From Leptospira johnsonii (lineage in GTDB: Bacteria > Spirochaetota > Leptospiria > Leptospirales > Leptospiraceae), in the NCBI RefSeq assembly GCF_003112675.1, contig NZ_BFAY01000007.1:1-64000 (forward strand): 64,000 bases of DNA, read 5' to 3'. A program made the translations under genes and the position numbers. Shown piece after piece: positions 1 to 9,193 of the stretch (the first letter of the stretch is position 1; every line of letters begins with the position of its first letter). The notes below the pieces were generated by a model. The model made no database searches. It worked only from the letters and a program-made list of their open reading frames with translations, and had not been told where the DNA came from.

Positions 1-249
1 AAAGATCTTGTTAGATCCCCTTAGGCTCATTCCTTCCCAGGCGAACTCCTTCAGGCGTAAAGACCATATTAATTACGTCGCTCAACCGGTCAAATAACTT
101 TTGTGAAAATTGATTTCGATTTTTTCTCTTTTGGAGAAAAATCTAGGACGAATTTTCTCGATTTCATTCGAAATTGATCTAAAAAAATATCAGCTATTAG
201 GCCAACTTTGCCGAGAGGTTTTCCCTTTCGTTCTCAATAACTTTTTTCT

Positions 250-1017
250 ATGAAATCAAATCTATATATCTGGCCGGATAAAGTTTTATATTCGGGAAAA
301 CATTTCGAAACGGAAAGCCATAAACATTTTCTTGCCCAGAGCATAGTAGGAGTTCATGGCCCAATTCACGTTGAATTAGAAAATTCTAAAGTATCTTCCG
401 ACTTTGTTTTTATTCCAGGAAACACCACACATAGAATAATAGAAGGCCCAAAAAACAATGGAGATAACCTGATATTACTCTACACGGATCCTCATTCTAA
501 AATATCTGCTGCTTTGGAGGCTGAATACAATCAGCCGGAAAATCGAACAAATAGAAACATTATAGAAAAATTGAAAGAATATGGAGGAAGAGAATTTGAT
601 CCTTTATCCTTGGATAATTTTCTCTCCGGATTTCATCGTAGCAAAATAAAGTTCGAAATTCCTAAAATAGATCCAAGGATCATACTAACGCTTGAGCTTC
701 TCAAGAATTGGGATTTCGAAAAGACCCCGGACCTTAAAACTTTCGCAGAAAAAACAAAACTTTCCCCCGGAAGATTCACCCATCTATTCTCTGAGTCTTT
801 AGGGATCCCTTTTAAACGATTCGTTCTTTGGACTAAACTCACTAAAGCGGTCCTCGCATTAAAGGCAGGAAAAAATCTGACTGAAGTCTGTCATGAATCA
901 GGGTTTTCGGACTCCGCTCATTTTAGTAGGACGTTTATGGATATGTTCGGAGTAAATCCCTCAAAATTTTTAACGGATAGCCGCTCCGTTCAATTGTATA
1001 TATTCGATCCGGTATAA
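250..1017 (+). CDS. AraC-family transcriptional regulator
   Basis: A 255-residue DNA-binding regulator. The N-terminal half (about 1-130) has the character of a small cupin-like sensing domain (motifs such as ESHKHFLAQS and FIPGNTTHRI). The C-terminal part (about 145-245) carries the two helix-turn-helix units of the AraC family: the first around KTFAEKTKLSPGRFTHLF, the second around TEVCHESGFSDSAHFSRTF, followed by the family's usual FGVNPSKF. The ATG is the first in frame; no clear Shine-Dalgarno precedes it. It sits 44 bases upstream of a membrane hydroxylase gene on the same strand, which may be a target or simply co-transcribed. The ligand is not predictable. Family call is firm; role is unknown. 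Confidence 0.92.
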   Translation: MKSNLYIWPDKVLYSGKHFETESHKHFLAQSIVGVHGPIHVELENSKVSSDFVFIPGNTTHRIIEGPKNNGDNLILLYTDPHSKISAALEAEYNQPENRTNRNIIEKLKEYGGREFDPLSLDNFLSGFHRSKIKFEIPKIDPRIILTLELLKNWDFEKTPDLKTFAEKTKLSPGRFTHLFSESLGIPFKRFVLWTKLTKAVLALKAGKNLTEVCHESGFSDSAHFSRTFMDMFGVNPSKFLTDSRSVQLYIFDPV

Positions 1018-1061
1018 ACTTCCTTTTAGATTTTTTCTATAGGATTGATTACCAGATTAAA

Positions 1062-1889
1062 ATGTTTCGATACCTGATTTACCCTACCTTTTTCACAGGA
1101 GCTTCCACAGTATTTTTTCTGCTGATCTCCTTGGATATAAACTCTCTAATTTCTTCCTTAACAAGTATTCTGGCTTTAGGCTCTGTCGTGTACTTTTTGG
1201 AAAAGCTTCTCCCCTACGATCCTAACTGGAACAGGAATATAGGGGATCTATCTGCGGATATACTCCACAATCTAGTGAACTTTCTTTTGATTTACTTAAG
1301 TTTTACTTCCTTAAAATTTTTCAGGTCCATAATCCCCCTTCCTTCGGTTTGGCCGGAGAATCTGCCTTATTTCCTTCAAGTATTGTTGGCGGGATTATAT
1401 GTCGATTTTGGAATGTATTGGGTTCATCGTCTCAGTCATTCCTTTCCTTTTTTATGGAAATTACATTCGGTTCATCATAGCTCGGAGAGATTGTATTGGT
1501 TGAACGGAGAAAAAAGGCATCCTATTCATGCAATTCTGGAAGGAAGTCCCGGAATTCTTCTAGTTCTTTTATTAGGAGCATCTTCCGAGATTGTATTAGG
1601 CTGGCTGACTATCCTTAGTCTTCACCTTATGTTCCAACATGGAAATATGGATTATAAGGCAGGAATCTTAAAGAAATTTTTTTCAGTGGCAGAACTTCAT
1701 CGTTGGCATCATAGAAAAAAATATAGAGAAACTCAGGTAAATTACGGAGCTGTATTTTCCTTTTGGGATAGAATGTTCGGCAGTCTGCAAAAGGAAGAAG
1801 GTTTCGTAACAGGAGCAGCAGTCGGTTTAGAAAGAGAGAAAAGTTTTCCGAAAGATTATCTGGGACAGTTAACTGAGCCGTTTCGATGA
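1062..1889 (+). CDS. Sterol desaturase / fatty acid hydroxylase superfamily membrane protein
   Basis: A 275-residue integral membrane di-iron oxygenase-type protein. It has hydrophobic segments near residues 5-45, 65-85 and 105-125, and the histidine boxes expected of the superfamily: H122-RLS-H126, H135-SV-H138-H139, H153/H156, H193 and H213-RW-H216-H217. These would ligate a di-iron centre on the cytoplasmic face. The C-terminal YGAVFSFWDRMFGS is also typical. Family members hydroxylate or desaturate sterols, carotenoids or lipids; leptospires are not known for sterol synthesis, so a lipid substrate is more likely, but this is inference. Neighbours are an AraC regulator upstream and a patatin lipase downstream, consistent with a lipid-related locus. 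Confidence 0.88.
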   Translation: MFRYLIYPTFFTGASTVFFLLISLDINSLISSLTSILALGSVVYFLEKLLPYDPNWNRNIGDLSADILHNLVNFLLIYLSFTSLKFFRSIIPLPSVWPENLPYFLQVLLAGLYVDFGMYWVHRLSHSFPFLWKLHSVHHSSERLYWLNGEKRHPIHAILEGSPGILLVLLLGASSEIVLGWLTILSLHLMFQHGNMDYKAGILKKFFSVAELHRWHHRKKYRETQVNYGAVFSFWDRMFGSLQKEEGFVTGAAVGLEREKSFPKDYLGQLTEPFR

Positions 1890-2027
1890 TTTTAGAAATT
1901 ATTATCTTATGTGCATGCGGTATGTTGCAAAAAAGTTTCGCTTTCGAGGGAAAAAGCCGATTCAAATTTGGGATTTGGAAGTTCAAGTTTCTTGCAAATG
2001 GAGAAGGATCGAAAATTTTATCTTTAG

Positions 2028-3038
2028 ATGAGTTCGTATTTTTCTCCTGGGGAATCGGAACAATCGGGAATGATTCTCGGTTTGCCTAAGGCAAAAAAAG
2101 GTGCAAGAGCATTGGTTGTCGCAGGCGGCGGAATGAAAGGCTCCTTTGCGGGCGGAGCTTTATATGCGATCAACCAAGCGGTGCCTTCTACATACTTCGA
2201 TCTAATTTTGGGAGTTTCTTCTGGTTCCTGCGCTGCAGCTTATTATACTACGGGCTATGAAACGGACCATGCTGACGGCTTGAAAATTTTGGACATTTGG
2301 AGAAAAGAACTCACAGGCAGCCAATTGATCTCTCTTTTAAATCCTTTTCGAGGCAAAACCATTCTAGATCAGGAATATCTAATAGACTACTTATTCGGAA
2401 CTAAGTATAGGCTTCCTTCCGAATATCTGGAGAAAAAGGAAACTTCCCCTTTCTATGTAGTGGTTACGAATCTCGCGAAAGCTAGAGCCGAATATGTCAA
2501 GGCCACCGCTTCTAATGTTCTGAATTTATTGAAAGCGGCTACTTCTTTGCCTATCGCCACCAGAGGAAAATGGAAATTGGGTGGGCAGTATTACGGTGAT
2601 GGAGGGATCTCCGACCCGATCCCAGTGGAGTCTGTAATCCAAGCTGGTTATAAGGATATTACGGTAGTCTTAAATAGTCCCGAGGATGAATTTTCGGATC
2701 CGATCCCCGGTTTTCAAGGTTGGCTTTCTTATCCTTCTAACAAAAAACTTTCTCATATGATCACTAAGGTGCATCATACAATGTACAATCGTGCCGTTCG
2801 CATCATCCATTCTCCTCCTAAGGGTGTAAAGATCAGAGTGATTTCTCCGGAAGAATCGGAACTGAGCATGGTCACCACAAGTTCCAAACTTTTGAATCGT
2901 TCCGTTTCCAAAGGTATGGAAGCAGGTCAAAGATTGGTCGCGAACATGATCGCAGAAATTTCCGGACTCAAAAACAAATCCAAACTTTTAAGAAAACTTT
3001 TTCTTCCTACGATCCGGCCGGACAAAGGGAAAAGCTGA
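2028..3038 (+). CDS. Patatin-like phospholipase
   Basis: A 336-residue predicted acyl hydrolase of the patatin family. It shows the glycine-rich oxyanion loop GGGMKG (33-38), the nucleophile elbow G62-V-S64-S-G66, and the catalytic aspartate in D191-GG, giving the Ser-Asp dyad. There is no signal peptide, so it is probably cytoplasmic or membrane associated. Two starts are possible: ATG 2028, used here, and ATG 2070 at codon 15 (MILGLPKAKKG); the conserved domain begins only after the second, and neither has a strong ribosome site. The gene ends three bases before the stop of a convergent sigma-like gene. It probably releases fatty acids from phospholipids; the substrate is unknown. Confidence 0.92.
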   Translation: MSSYFSPGESEQSGMILGLPKAKKGARALVVAGGGMKGSFAGGALYAINQAVPSTYFDLILGVSSGSCAAAYYTTGYETDHADGLKILDIWRKELTGSQLISLLNPFRGKTILDQEYLIDYLFGTKYRLPSEYLEKKETSPFYVVVTNLAKARAEYVKATASNVLNLLKAATSLPIATRGKWKLGGQYYGDGGISDPIPVESVIQAGYKDITVVLNSPEDEFSDPIPGFQGWLSYPSNKKLSHMITKVHHTMYNRAVRIIHSPPKGVKIRVISPEESELSMVTTSSKLLNRSVSKGMEAGQRLVANMIAEISGLKNKSKLLRKLFLPTIRPDKGKS

Positions 3039-3041
3039 TCA

Positions 3042-3878
3042 TTAAGCGGCTTCTGAAAATCCGATCTTTTTTAGTTCTTCTTTTCTTTTTAATTCGGAAA
3101 CCGCGAAGTAATAAGTTTTTCGGACAGAATGTTCGCTTAAGCCTAAATACCAGCCTATCTTTTTGAAACTTTTTTCTTTCGTTACTGCCCCCGAGACTTC
3201 GAGTATTTGCCTTCTGGAAACTTTCCATCTTTCTAAATTTTCGAAACGATGGATCTGCATGTTTTGGTAGAGTCTGGAAAGTTTTTCGTTTAGCTCTTTC
3301 TTCCTGAGCCAGGATTTCCTTTCTTCTTCTATATCTTTCACATAATAATCTTTCAGTTTCAATTTTTTCATTTTTAGTTTTGAGTAGAATAATCTGAATT
3401 CTTTCAAGCTTAAAGGGATCCTATGTTTTAATTTGAGGATAAGAGAGGCGATCGGATCCATTTCGGAAAGAATGGTTCGGACCAGAAGAGAAACTTCCTG
3501 GGTTCGGCTCAATATTTCTTTCGTGAATTCGGACCTTGGGTCGTAAAATCTTTCGAATCCATCGGACAGGATCTCACTTCTGCTGAGTCGGATCTCTTTT
3601 CTTCTCTGGTTAGCAATTAAGTTTTTTGTATATGTTGTGAAAAACGCGGGAAAATTGGAATACCCTCTTTCTTTGAAGAGATGTAATACTTCTTCCGCGT
3701 CCAAAACCAACTTAAGAACGATTTCGGAGCAGGAGTCTTCGTCTAGATTGTATCTTCCTCTTGCGAGGGCCCAGGCCCAATTCCATGCTTCTTTTAGAAA
3801 ATTTTCGGAGTTCCCTTCTCTAAAATAAAATTCGACGGAAGAGATAAGTCTTTTGTCTTTTTCGGATAATTTTTCCAT
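3042..3878 (-). CDS. Sigma-70/ECF-like RNA polymerase sigma factor (divergent)
   Basis: A 278-residue protein, very rich in Lys, Arg and Glu. An N-terminal part resembles sigma region 2 (helices around residues 30-95, including FPAFFTTYTKNLIANQRRKE). A C-terminal helix-turn-helix resembles region 4 (KEKSFKKIGWYLGLSEHSVRKTYYFAVSEL, about 235-265). Between them lies a long basic linker unlike standard ECF factors, which are usually nearer 180-200 residues. I call it sigma-like rather than a certain sigma factor. No anti-sigma gene lies alongside. An inverted repeat sits directly before the start codon and could fold over the translation start. Confidence 0.6.
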   Translation of the reverse strand: MEKLSEKDKRLISSVEFYFREGNSENFLKEAWNWAWALARGRYNLDEDSCSEIVLKLVLDAEEVLHLFKERGYSNFPAFFTTYTKNLIANQRRKEIRLSRSEILSDGFERFYDPRSEFTKEILSRTQEVSLLVRTILSEMDPIASLILKLKHRIPLSLKEFRLFYSKLKMKKLKLKDYYVKDIEEERKSWLRKKELNEKLSRLYQNMQIHRFENLERWKVSRRQILEVSGAVTKEKSFKKIGWYLGLSEHSVRKTYYFAVSELKRKEELKKIGFSEAA

Positions 3879-3908
3879 GATCGGATTTCGATCATTGTAG
3901 ATCCGATC
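3879..3908 (-). promoter_or_regulatory. Inverted repeat abutting the sigma-like gene start
   Basis: Eight-base arms GATCGGAT (3879-3886) and ATCCGATC (3901-3908) are perfectly complementary, with a 14-base spacer. The inner arm touches the ATG of the sigma-like gene. In the mRNA this would fold into a hairpin covering the ribosome-binding region; as DNA it could be an operator. Both readings are inference. Confidence 0.35.
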
Positions 3909-3932
3909 TTCTACAAATATAAAAATGGAACC

Positions 3933-3975
3933 GTTCGCCTTAGAGCCTAAATTGGGAGCTAAGACGAACTTTTTT
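3933..3975 (+). terminator. Rho-independent terminator-like hairpin without an obvious upstream gene
   Basis: The outer arms GTTCG (3933-3937) and CGAAC (3965-3969) and inner arms CTTAG (3939-3943) and CTAAG (3959-3963) pair with one mismatch. Six T follow (3970-3975). No plus-strand gene lies between 3038 and here, so this could end a small RNA or act as an attenuator in the leader of the downstream cysteine-repeat gene. Confidence 0.35.
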
Positions 3976-4183
3976 GGATTTTTTTAATTCGCGATCCCTA
4001 CAGTAAGAAGGTTCCGGGAAAAGAGGGAAGAAATTTTTTTACAAAATGAAAACTCTCCTTATTCGGATAATAATGTCCCTTAAGGACGAAAAATGCAATA
4101 TGAAACTAAATCGCAGCAACTTAGGTCGCAATAGTAAATAAAAGTAAGGAACTAAAAACAAACTCCCGCAAGAGGCAAACATT

Positions 4184-4573
4184 ATGAAAAAACTGATCTT
4201 ACATTCTGCATTAGCACTCGTATTAACAGGAGCAGCATTTGCACAACCAGGTGGACGTCCGCCAGGAGAAGATCCCTGTAAAACGGAAAGACAAACCTAT
4301 TGCAAAGATTCCAGACCGGGCCCGGAAACGGATCGTTGTCTAAAAGAATATATCTCAAAACTATCAGAGACTTGCAAAAATCATGTAAACGAAATGATCT
4401 CTCGTTTCGAAAAATTCAGATCGGCTTGTGCTGCAGATGACGAAAAATATTGCAAGAACATAGAACGTGGACCTGCTCATATGAAATGTATGAGAGAAAA
4501 CGAAAGCAAGTTATCTTCTGCATGTAAAGCAGCACTCCCACCTCCTCCACCTGGAGGCGGACCTAGAATGTAA
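4184..4573 (+). CDS. Secreted cysteine-rich repeat protein
   Basis: A 129-residue exported protein. The signal peptide is residues 1-20, ending in AFA before QPGG. The mature part contains two copies of a four-cysteine module with identical spacing: C32-x7-C40-x11-C52-x11-C64 and C82-x7-C90-x11-C102-x11-C114. This resembles the cysteine-rich repeat family (GLG1-like) found in some bacterial periplasmic proteins. The eight cysteines probably form four disulfides in the periplasm or outside the cell. The C-terminus is proline- and glycine-rich (PPPPPPGGG). A ribosome site AGAGG precedes the ATG. Function is unknown. Confidence 0.85.
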   Translation: MKKLILHSALALVLTGAAFAQPGGRPPGEDPCKTERQTYCKDSRPGPETDRCLKEYISKLSETCKNHVNEMISRFEKFRSACAADDEKYCKNIERGPAHMKCMRENESKLSSACKAALPPPPPGGGPRM

Positions 4574-4594
4574 AAAGAGGCGCTCGCAGAGGCA

Positions 4595-5158
4595 TTACGC
4601 CGGCAAAATCCCTGGATCGTATTCATCCGTTGGCAAAGGAGTACAACCAGGTATTTTGCTCCAGTCGGGTTCGTCTCCTATATGGCGATACGAATGTGTC
4701 CAGAGGATCCGATCCTTCAAAACTAAAAACACACCAGGCATTCTAAGTAGATGTCTTCCTTGGACTCCGTAAAAATTTCCTTTTGCAAGCGCTCTTACTG
4801 CGCTAACCCAAACTTCTGGGCCTGCTAATTCGATTAAGTTACCTTCATGCACTTGGAGCTTCTCATAAAATGAAGCACTCGGGTTTGAGATCGCTTTTGC
4901 TTCCGGCCAGAATCTGGCGAAAAATTCATCTCCTTCTCTTACCGAGTCGGGATGGACAAACAAAATTGGTGGGAATGCAGCCATTTCGGAACTGAAGACG
5001 CGAAGATCTTCCACTGTTTCTCTACAAAATATACAACCAAGATGACGTAGAAAAACGACCAGACTAGGTTTTTGAGGAAGATTGTCCCCGAAGCTTAGGC
5101 CGGTTAAATTTCTTCCTTCGACCTGGGATTCCAAAATTTCTTTCGGTAGGAATTTCAT
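4595..5158 (-). CDS. AhpC/TSA-type thioredoxin-fold protein
   Basis: A 187-residue protein with a thioredoxin fold of the AhpC/TSA (peroxiredoxin-like) type. The redox motif C42-IF-C45 lies in LRHLGCIFCRETVEDLR, matching the peroxiredoxin-like subgroup with a CxxC in place of the classical single peroxidatic cysteine. No signal peptide is seen. It likely reduces disulfides or peroxides in the cytoplasm. It is convergent with the cysteine-repeat gene (21 bases apart) and divergent from terC. The substrate is not predictable. Confidence 0.8.
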   Translation of the reverse strand: MKFLPKEILESQVEGRNLTGLSFGDNLPQKPSLVVFLRHLGCIFCRETVEDLRVFSSEMAAFPPILFVHPDSVREGDEFFARFWPEAKAISNPSASFYEKLQVHEGNLIELAGPEVWVSAVRALAKGNFYGVQGRHLLRMPGVFLVLKDRILWTHSYRHIGDEPDWSKIPGCTPLPTDEYDPGILPA

Positions 5159-5234
5159 CTCTCTTTCAAATCTTCTACGATGCCGGAAAGGAAATCGATT
5201 GCTTTTCTAGTCCTTAGACGAATTTCTTTCTACA

Positions 5235-5945
5235 ATGGATTTGCATCTTGTAGACGTAATAGTCTCTCTTCTGACCCTAACTGTAATGGAAATCGTTCTA
5301 GGGATTGATAATATTGTGTTTCTTTCCATAGTAGTCGGTAAACTTCCTAAAGAACAACAGGCAAGCGGCCGCACGATCGGACTTGTAGCGGCATTAGGTT
5401 TTCGGATCGGATTGCTGTTTACTGTAAGTTGGCTTGCCAGTCTCACAAACGAACTTTTCCAAGTGGGAAATTTTACAGTCACCGGAAGAGATCTCATCAT
5501 GCTGGGTGGGGGACTTTTCCTAATGGCCAAAAGTACTAGTGAGATCCATCATAAAATGGAAGAAGGTGAAACTGATTTGGACACCGGATCTTCTCCTTCC
5601 TTTTTTAATGTGATATTACAGGTCATCATTCTGGATATTATTTTCTCAGTGGATTCTATCATCACTGCAGTCGGACTTTCCGGAGATCTGATGGTCATGG
5701 TTCTTGCTGTAGTCATCTCGCTCGTAATTATGCTGATCTTCTCAGGGAAGGTAAGCGATTTTATCAACGAACATCCTACCATGAAAATTTTAGCTCTTTC
5801 CTTTTTGATCATGATCGGAGTTATGTTATTTGCAGACGGTTTACATTTCCATATTCCAAAAGGATATATTTATTTCGCCATGGCATTTTCCCTGCTTGTG
5901 GAGTTCATAAATATGCGGGTTCGTAAGGCAAATCAATCCCCTTAA
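5235..5945 (+). CDS. TerC-family integral membrane protein
   Basis: A 236-residue polytopic membrane protein of the TerC family. It has about seven hydrophobic segments and the conserved acidic motifs GIDNIVFLS (near residue 23) and DIIFSVDSI (near 140), thought to bind metal ions. Members are linked to tellurium resistance or to manganese/calcium export that metallates exoenzymes. The length is normal for the short, CBS-free form. Its 3' end overlaps the 3' end of the convergent C69 peptidase by 41 bases. Confidence 0.9.
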   Translation: MDLHLVDVIVSLLTLTVMEIVLGIDNIVFLSIVVGKLPKEQQASGRTIGLVAALGFRIGLLFTVSWLASLTNELFQVGNFTVTGRDLIMLGGGLFLMAKSTSEIHHKMEEGETDLDTGSSPSFFNVILQVIILDIIFSVDSIITAVGLSGDLMVMVLAVVISLVIMLIFSGKVSDFINEHPTMKILALSFLIMIGVMLFADGLHFHIPKGYIYFAMAFSLLVEFINMRVRKANQSP

Positions 5946-7353
5946 GAACTCTGGAGTTGATCCTTGCTTTTCGGTTCCAGATCGCCCAGCTTAGATTATA
6001 AAGTGGAGAAGACCAAAAGTTCGGAAGAATATTTCCGTTCACCGCAAGTTCCAACACTTGGTTTCTCCACTTTCGGTAAAGTTTATCCGCTTCTTCCGAA
6101 GCCTCTTTAGTAATCGGATCCAGAGACAAGTTCCTGCTTAAACCCAGAGTATATTCTACTTTTTGAATATATTTCTCCTGCTTCTCCTTTAATTCCGCGC
6201 TAAAGATCGAAGTTGCCTTATCATAATTTTTCAGACAAAGCCTGTATAAAATCTCATGATTCCACCAGAGGGAAGAATCCGGACTGGTTCCAGGTTGTAC
6301 AATACTTCCCTCCAAGAAAGTTTTTCCAGGAATGGAAAATGGAATAAAAACGGACAATGAAGGAATAGAACAGCCGGTCGCCCAAAACTGAGAATATATC
6401 GGATTTGTATCTAGTTCGGCTACGAAGGAAGAAGTAGTCTGATTCGGAGAAAAAGGACCTCCCGCGTGAAGACAAACGGAACCCATACCTGACTGAGCTG
6501 GAGAATAACCAATACTTTTAGATGGAAACCCTCCTTGGCTGATAGAAAGTGGAACACTTCCCTTTTCTTTACCTTCTAATCTTAGGATCTGCATCGCTTC
6601 CTGAACACCCAGCTTAGAACCGAAAAATTTTCCTCCATTAGAAACGATCTCTCTTCGAACTTTACATTTACTGAAACTAGTAAACAGAGAATCTGAGAAT
6701 GCTTCCCTAAAGGAAAACGTCTGCCCCTTCTTCAACCAACCTTTTGCTCTTGCAAAATCGATGGCATGAGAATGTAAACCATCGTAATCGGATTCCAAGG
6801 TCAGACCGTTGGAGATCGCATAAAAACCTTTGATTTTCTTCCAAGCCCAATATCTGTCAGCGGTTTCCAGAACGTAAGCTTCTTTAGGATCGGCGATGAT
6901 AAAACTATTATGATAGAAGAAGTCCCGATTCGAATAACCGCCACATGCATCTTGGCCGAATCTTTCTAAATATTCTATGATCAGATCTCTTGCATCCGCT
7001 GCAGTATCGGAACGTTCCAGGCCCAGACGTAAGAGATCCATTCCGGTAAGACCATCATTCTTCTTTTCAATCTTGAGTTTAGTAAATACTGCCTCGTTAC
7101 CGATCACTACTCCCTTTGAATTCGCTCCCATCTCCGCTCCCCAAATATGAAGAGGACGAGAGATCAAAACCTCTCTGGTTTTTTTAGATGTTGGAACATC
7201 GATAAAGGTAAGTCTTTGTTGGCTTTCCTTAGAAATTCTTTCAGGAAATCTTACCAGGCATTGGGGTTCATTCGGCTCTCTGTCCGAATTTTTTCCGAAG
7301 ATCATTTTTCCGGAAGAAGTGGAATCCGGAGTGGCCACGAAAGTATCGCACAT
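5905..7353 (-). CDS. C69-family dipeptidase (secernin-like)
   Basis: A 482-residue Ntn-hydrolase-type peptidase of family C69/U34. The N-terminus [15 protein letters not shown] is diagnostic: cysteine 2 becomes the N-terminal nucleophile once Met is removed. I therefore choose ATG 7353 rather than the in-frame start 12 codons upstream (7389), which would bury the cysteine; a short propeptide remains possible. [12 protein letters not shown] and the later NEAVF and [10 protein letters not shown] regions fit the family. No signal peptide is visible. The last 41 coding bases overlap the end of terC on the other strand. Confidence 0.85.
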   Translation of the reverse strand: MCDTFVATPDSTSSGKMIFGKNSDREPNEPQCLVRFPERISKESQQRLTFIDVPTSKKTREVLISRPLHIWGAEMGANSKGVVIGNEAVFTKLKIEKKNDGLTGMDLLRLGLERSDTAADARDLIIEYLERFGQDACGGYSNRDFFYHNSFIIADPKEAYVLETADRYWAWKKIKGFYAISNGLTLESDYDGLHSHAIDFARAKGWLKKGQTFSFREAFSDSLFTSFSKCKVRREIVSNGGKFFGSKLGVQEAMQILRLEGKEKGSVPLSISQGGFPSKSIGYSPAQSGMGSVCLHAGGPFSPNQTTSSFVAELDTNPIYSQFWATGCSIPSLSVFIPFSIPGKTFLEGSIVQPGTSPDSSLWWNHEILYRLCLKNYDKATSIFSAELKEKQEKYIQKVEYTLGLSRNLSLDPITKEASEEADKLYRKWRNQVLELAVNGNILPNFWSSPLYNLSWAIWNRKARINSRVLKGIDLPYEPAYL

Positions 7354-7403
7354 AGGCAGGGATACTAACTCTTCCCACAGGAAGAGCAAGACGTTTTTTT
7401 AGT

Positions 7404-8729
7404 TTAAAGAACTTCCAAAAGTAACATGGTCATATCGTCTTTCGGCGGAGAAGAATGTAGGCCCAGAATGGCTTCTCCCAGAGAATCCAAAAATATTCTG
7501 CCGGAAAGAGATGTATAATCTCGGACCAGATCCAAGAATGATTCGTAACCGAAAAATTCTTTTTCTTCAACATAAAACTCGAACATTCCATCCGAGAACA
7601 GTAGCACTCTATCTCCAGGCTCTAATAAAATTTCATAATCTCGATTGAATAATTTAGGAAGGGCCAGAAGAACTGTTCCTTTTCCGGTTAATTCTTGGAC
7701 AGAGCCGTCGGACTTGATCAAAACTGCAGGGTGATGACCCGCATAAGAATAAGTTAGGCTTTTTTCCTCTCTATCCAATCGCATATAAACTGCGGTAATA
7801 AAAAATCCGCCGATCATAGTCATCAAAGACTCATGGATCAAAGTCAGCCCTTTTGAAGGAGTTTCCGCAATAGGAGCAATTGTCTTAAAGGCCATTACCG
7901 CCATCGCAGAAACCATTGCGGCAGAAACTCCATGACCCGCAGCATCCGCAAAAAAAAAGTCAAGCTCCCCTTCTTTGCCCAGATTCGTTTTGATTAGATC
8001 TCCACCCACACTTTCCAAAGGTTTAAAATAAGAATAGATCCTAAAATTTCCAGCTTCCGGAAATTCGAGATCCACGAGGCTCTTTTGGGTTTTTTGAGCG
8101 ATAGATAATTCTTCTTCGATATTGATCTGGAATTTCTCCATCTGTACGTCAGCTTCTAATAAGGTTTCGAATGTTTTCATTCTAAAGCCGATCACAAGAA
8201 CGGACAAAATTCCGGAAGAAATGAGACCGAAATAATACATCCCTACATCTATCTTAGGATCTTTTACATGTATACCCACAAAGAATGCGATCGCTATAAA
8301 AATAAGAAGGACCGGGATTAGTACCCTTCGGTTGTTAATGGAAACCCCGGTACTAAATACAACGAGTATCAATCCGAATAGATAACCCAAATACAAACCG
8401 TTCACATACAAAAGATAGAATGAATGAATACTCATCACCGCGAAGTGAAAGAGTAAAACCGACTCGCTGTATTTTTTAAAGTTTTCGAATTTAAAACTTA
8501 AGAATAAGGAAGTGCAAATTAGCGTAACATGAGCGACTCTGATCCATTTCGGATCGTAAATTCCCTGGGAGGAGGTATCACCTAACAACAAACCAAATCC
8601 CGCGAAAAAAAGAAAAAGAGACATCGCGAAACGAAATCGCGAAAGAGATTCCTCAGATAAAAATTCTTTTACGCTTGTGATTGCAGGCGTTTCATTTGTT
8701 TTGTTGGAAGAATTGTTCCTTATAGACAT
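7404..8729 (-). CDS. Membrane-bound SpoIIE-type PP2C serine phosphatase
   Basis: A 441-residue protein. About six transmembrane segments fill residues 35-181, a short coiled-coil-like linker follows (185-215), and a SpoIIE/PP2C phosphatase domain occupies 225-441. Metal-binding aspartates are visible: GGD (D244), FADAAGHG (D262) and KDDM (D431/D432). Such enzymes dephosphorylate anti-sigma-factor antagonists, so this likely transmits a membrane-sensed signal into a partner-switching pathway. Its start lies inside the end of the thioesterase gene upstream (38-base overlap), implying translational coupling. No kinase or antagonist partner is encoded alongside. Confidence 0.9.
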   Translation of the reverse strand: MSIRNNSSNKTNETPAITSVKEFLSEESLSRFRFAMSLFLFFAGFGLLLGDTSSQGIYDPKWIRVAHVTLICTSLFLSFKFENFKKYSESVLLFHFAVMSIHSFYLLYVNGLYLGYLFGLILVVFSTGVSINNRRVLIPVLLIFIAIAFFVGIHVKDPKIDVGMYYFGLISSGILSVLVIGFRMKTFETLLEADVQMEKFQINIEEELSIAQKTQKSLVDLEFPEAGNFRIYSYFKPLESVGGDLIKTNLGKEGELDFFFADAAGHGVSAAMVSAMAVMAFKTIAPIAETPSKGLTLIHESLMTMIGGFFITAVYMRLDREEKSLTYSYAGHHPAVLIKSDGSVQELTGKGTVLLALPKLFNRDYEILLEPGDRVLLFSDGMFEFYVEEKEFFGYESFLDLVRDYTSLSGRIFLDSLGEAILGLHSSPPKDDMTMLLLEVL

Positions 8730-9114
8730 CTGGAATCGCCGCCGGTTTTCCGGTAGAAAAATTAAACCATAACAGTTCCGCTTTTCCAGTCAACACGCAT
8801 TCCCCAGACTGATTCCACATGGAACAAATGATAGAAAAAGATCTGTTCTTAACGGATTCCAATTTCACTGAAATATCAATCGTCTCAGGAAAACGAACCT
8901 GCTTTCTGTAATCCATTTCAATATGAGTGAGAACCGGCCCGCCTTCCATAGGCTTTTGAGGAGATTCCCAAAGCCCCATATCGTCAAAGTAAGAGGCCCT
9001 TGCAGTTTCGAAATATCTTGCATAGACCACATTATTCACATGACCAAAGGCATCCATATCTCCCCAGGCTACTTTTTGTTGAACACTGTATGAGTATCTT
9101 TCCGGTTTAGACAT
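8692..9114 (-). CDS. Acyl-CoA thioesterase, 4HBT hotdog family
   Basis: A 140-residue hotdog-fold thioesterase. The motif WGDMDAFGHVNNVVYARYFE contains the catalytic aspartate of the 4-hydroxybenzoyl-CoA thioesterase family, and the total length fits that family when translation starts at MSKPERYSYS. A longer in-frame reading to 9255 exists, but it would overlap the next upstream gene and adds residues unlike the family. It hydrolyses acyl-CoA thioesters in the cytoplasm; the acyl chain is unknown. It overlaps the downstream phosphatase gene by 38 bases. Confidence 0.85.
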   Translation of the reverse strand: MSKPERYSYSVQQKVAWGDMDAFGHVNNVVYARYFETARASYFDDMGLWESPQKPMEGGPVLTHIEMDYRKQVRFPETIDISVKLESVKNRSFSIICSMWNQSGECVLTGKAELLWFNFSTGKPAAIPDVYKEQFFQQNK

Positions 9115-9193
9115 AGTGCTAGAAAAATGGATAGGATCAATTCTGAAAAGGAAAGAATTTAAAGTAAAAAGTGATTTATGAAAAGGTTTGTAA

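Larger units (their letters stand above)
3879..4183. other. Intergenic region between divergent genes
   Basis: This 305-base AT-rich spacer separates the sigma-like gene (minus) from the cysteine-repeat gene (plus). It holds the inverted repeat and the terminator-like hairpin listed separately. A Shine-Dalgarno-like AGAGG lies just before 4184. I see no further open reading frame of substance. Both genes' promoters must lie here, but no -35/-10 pair is convincing. Confidence 0.6.

Noticed and set aside
1886..2089. 67-codon frame overlapping the hydroxylase stop by ATGA
   Set aside because: It runs 62 bases into the patatin gene in another frame, its product resembles nothing, and it has no ribosome site of its own apart from the overlap.
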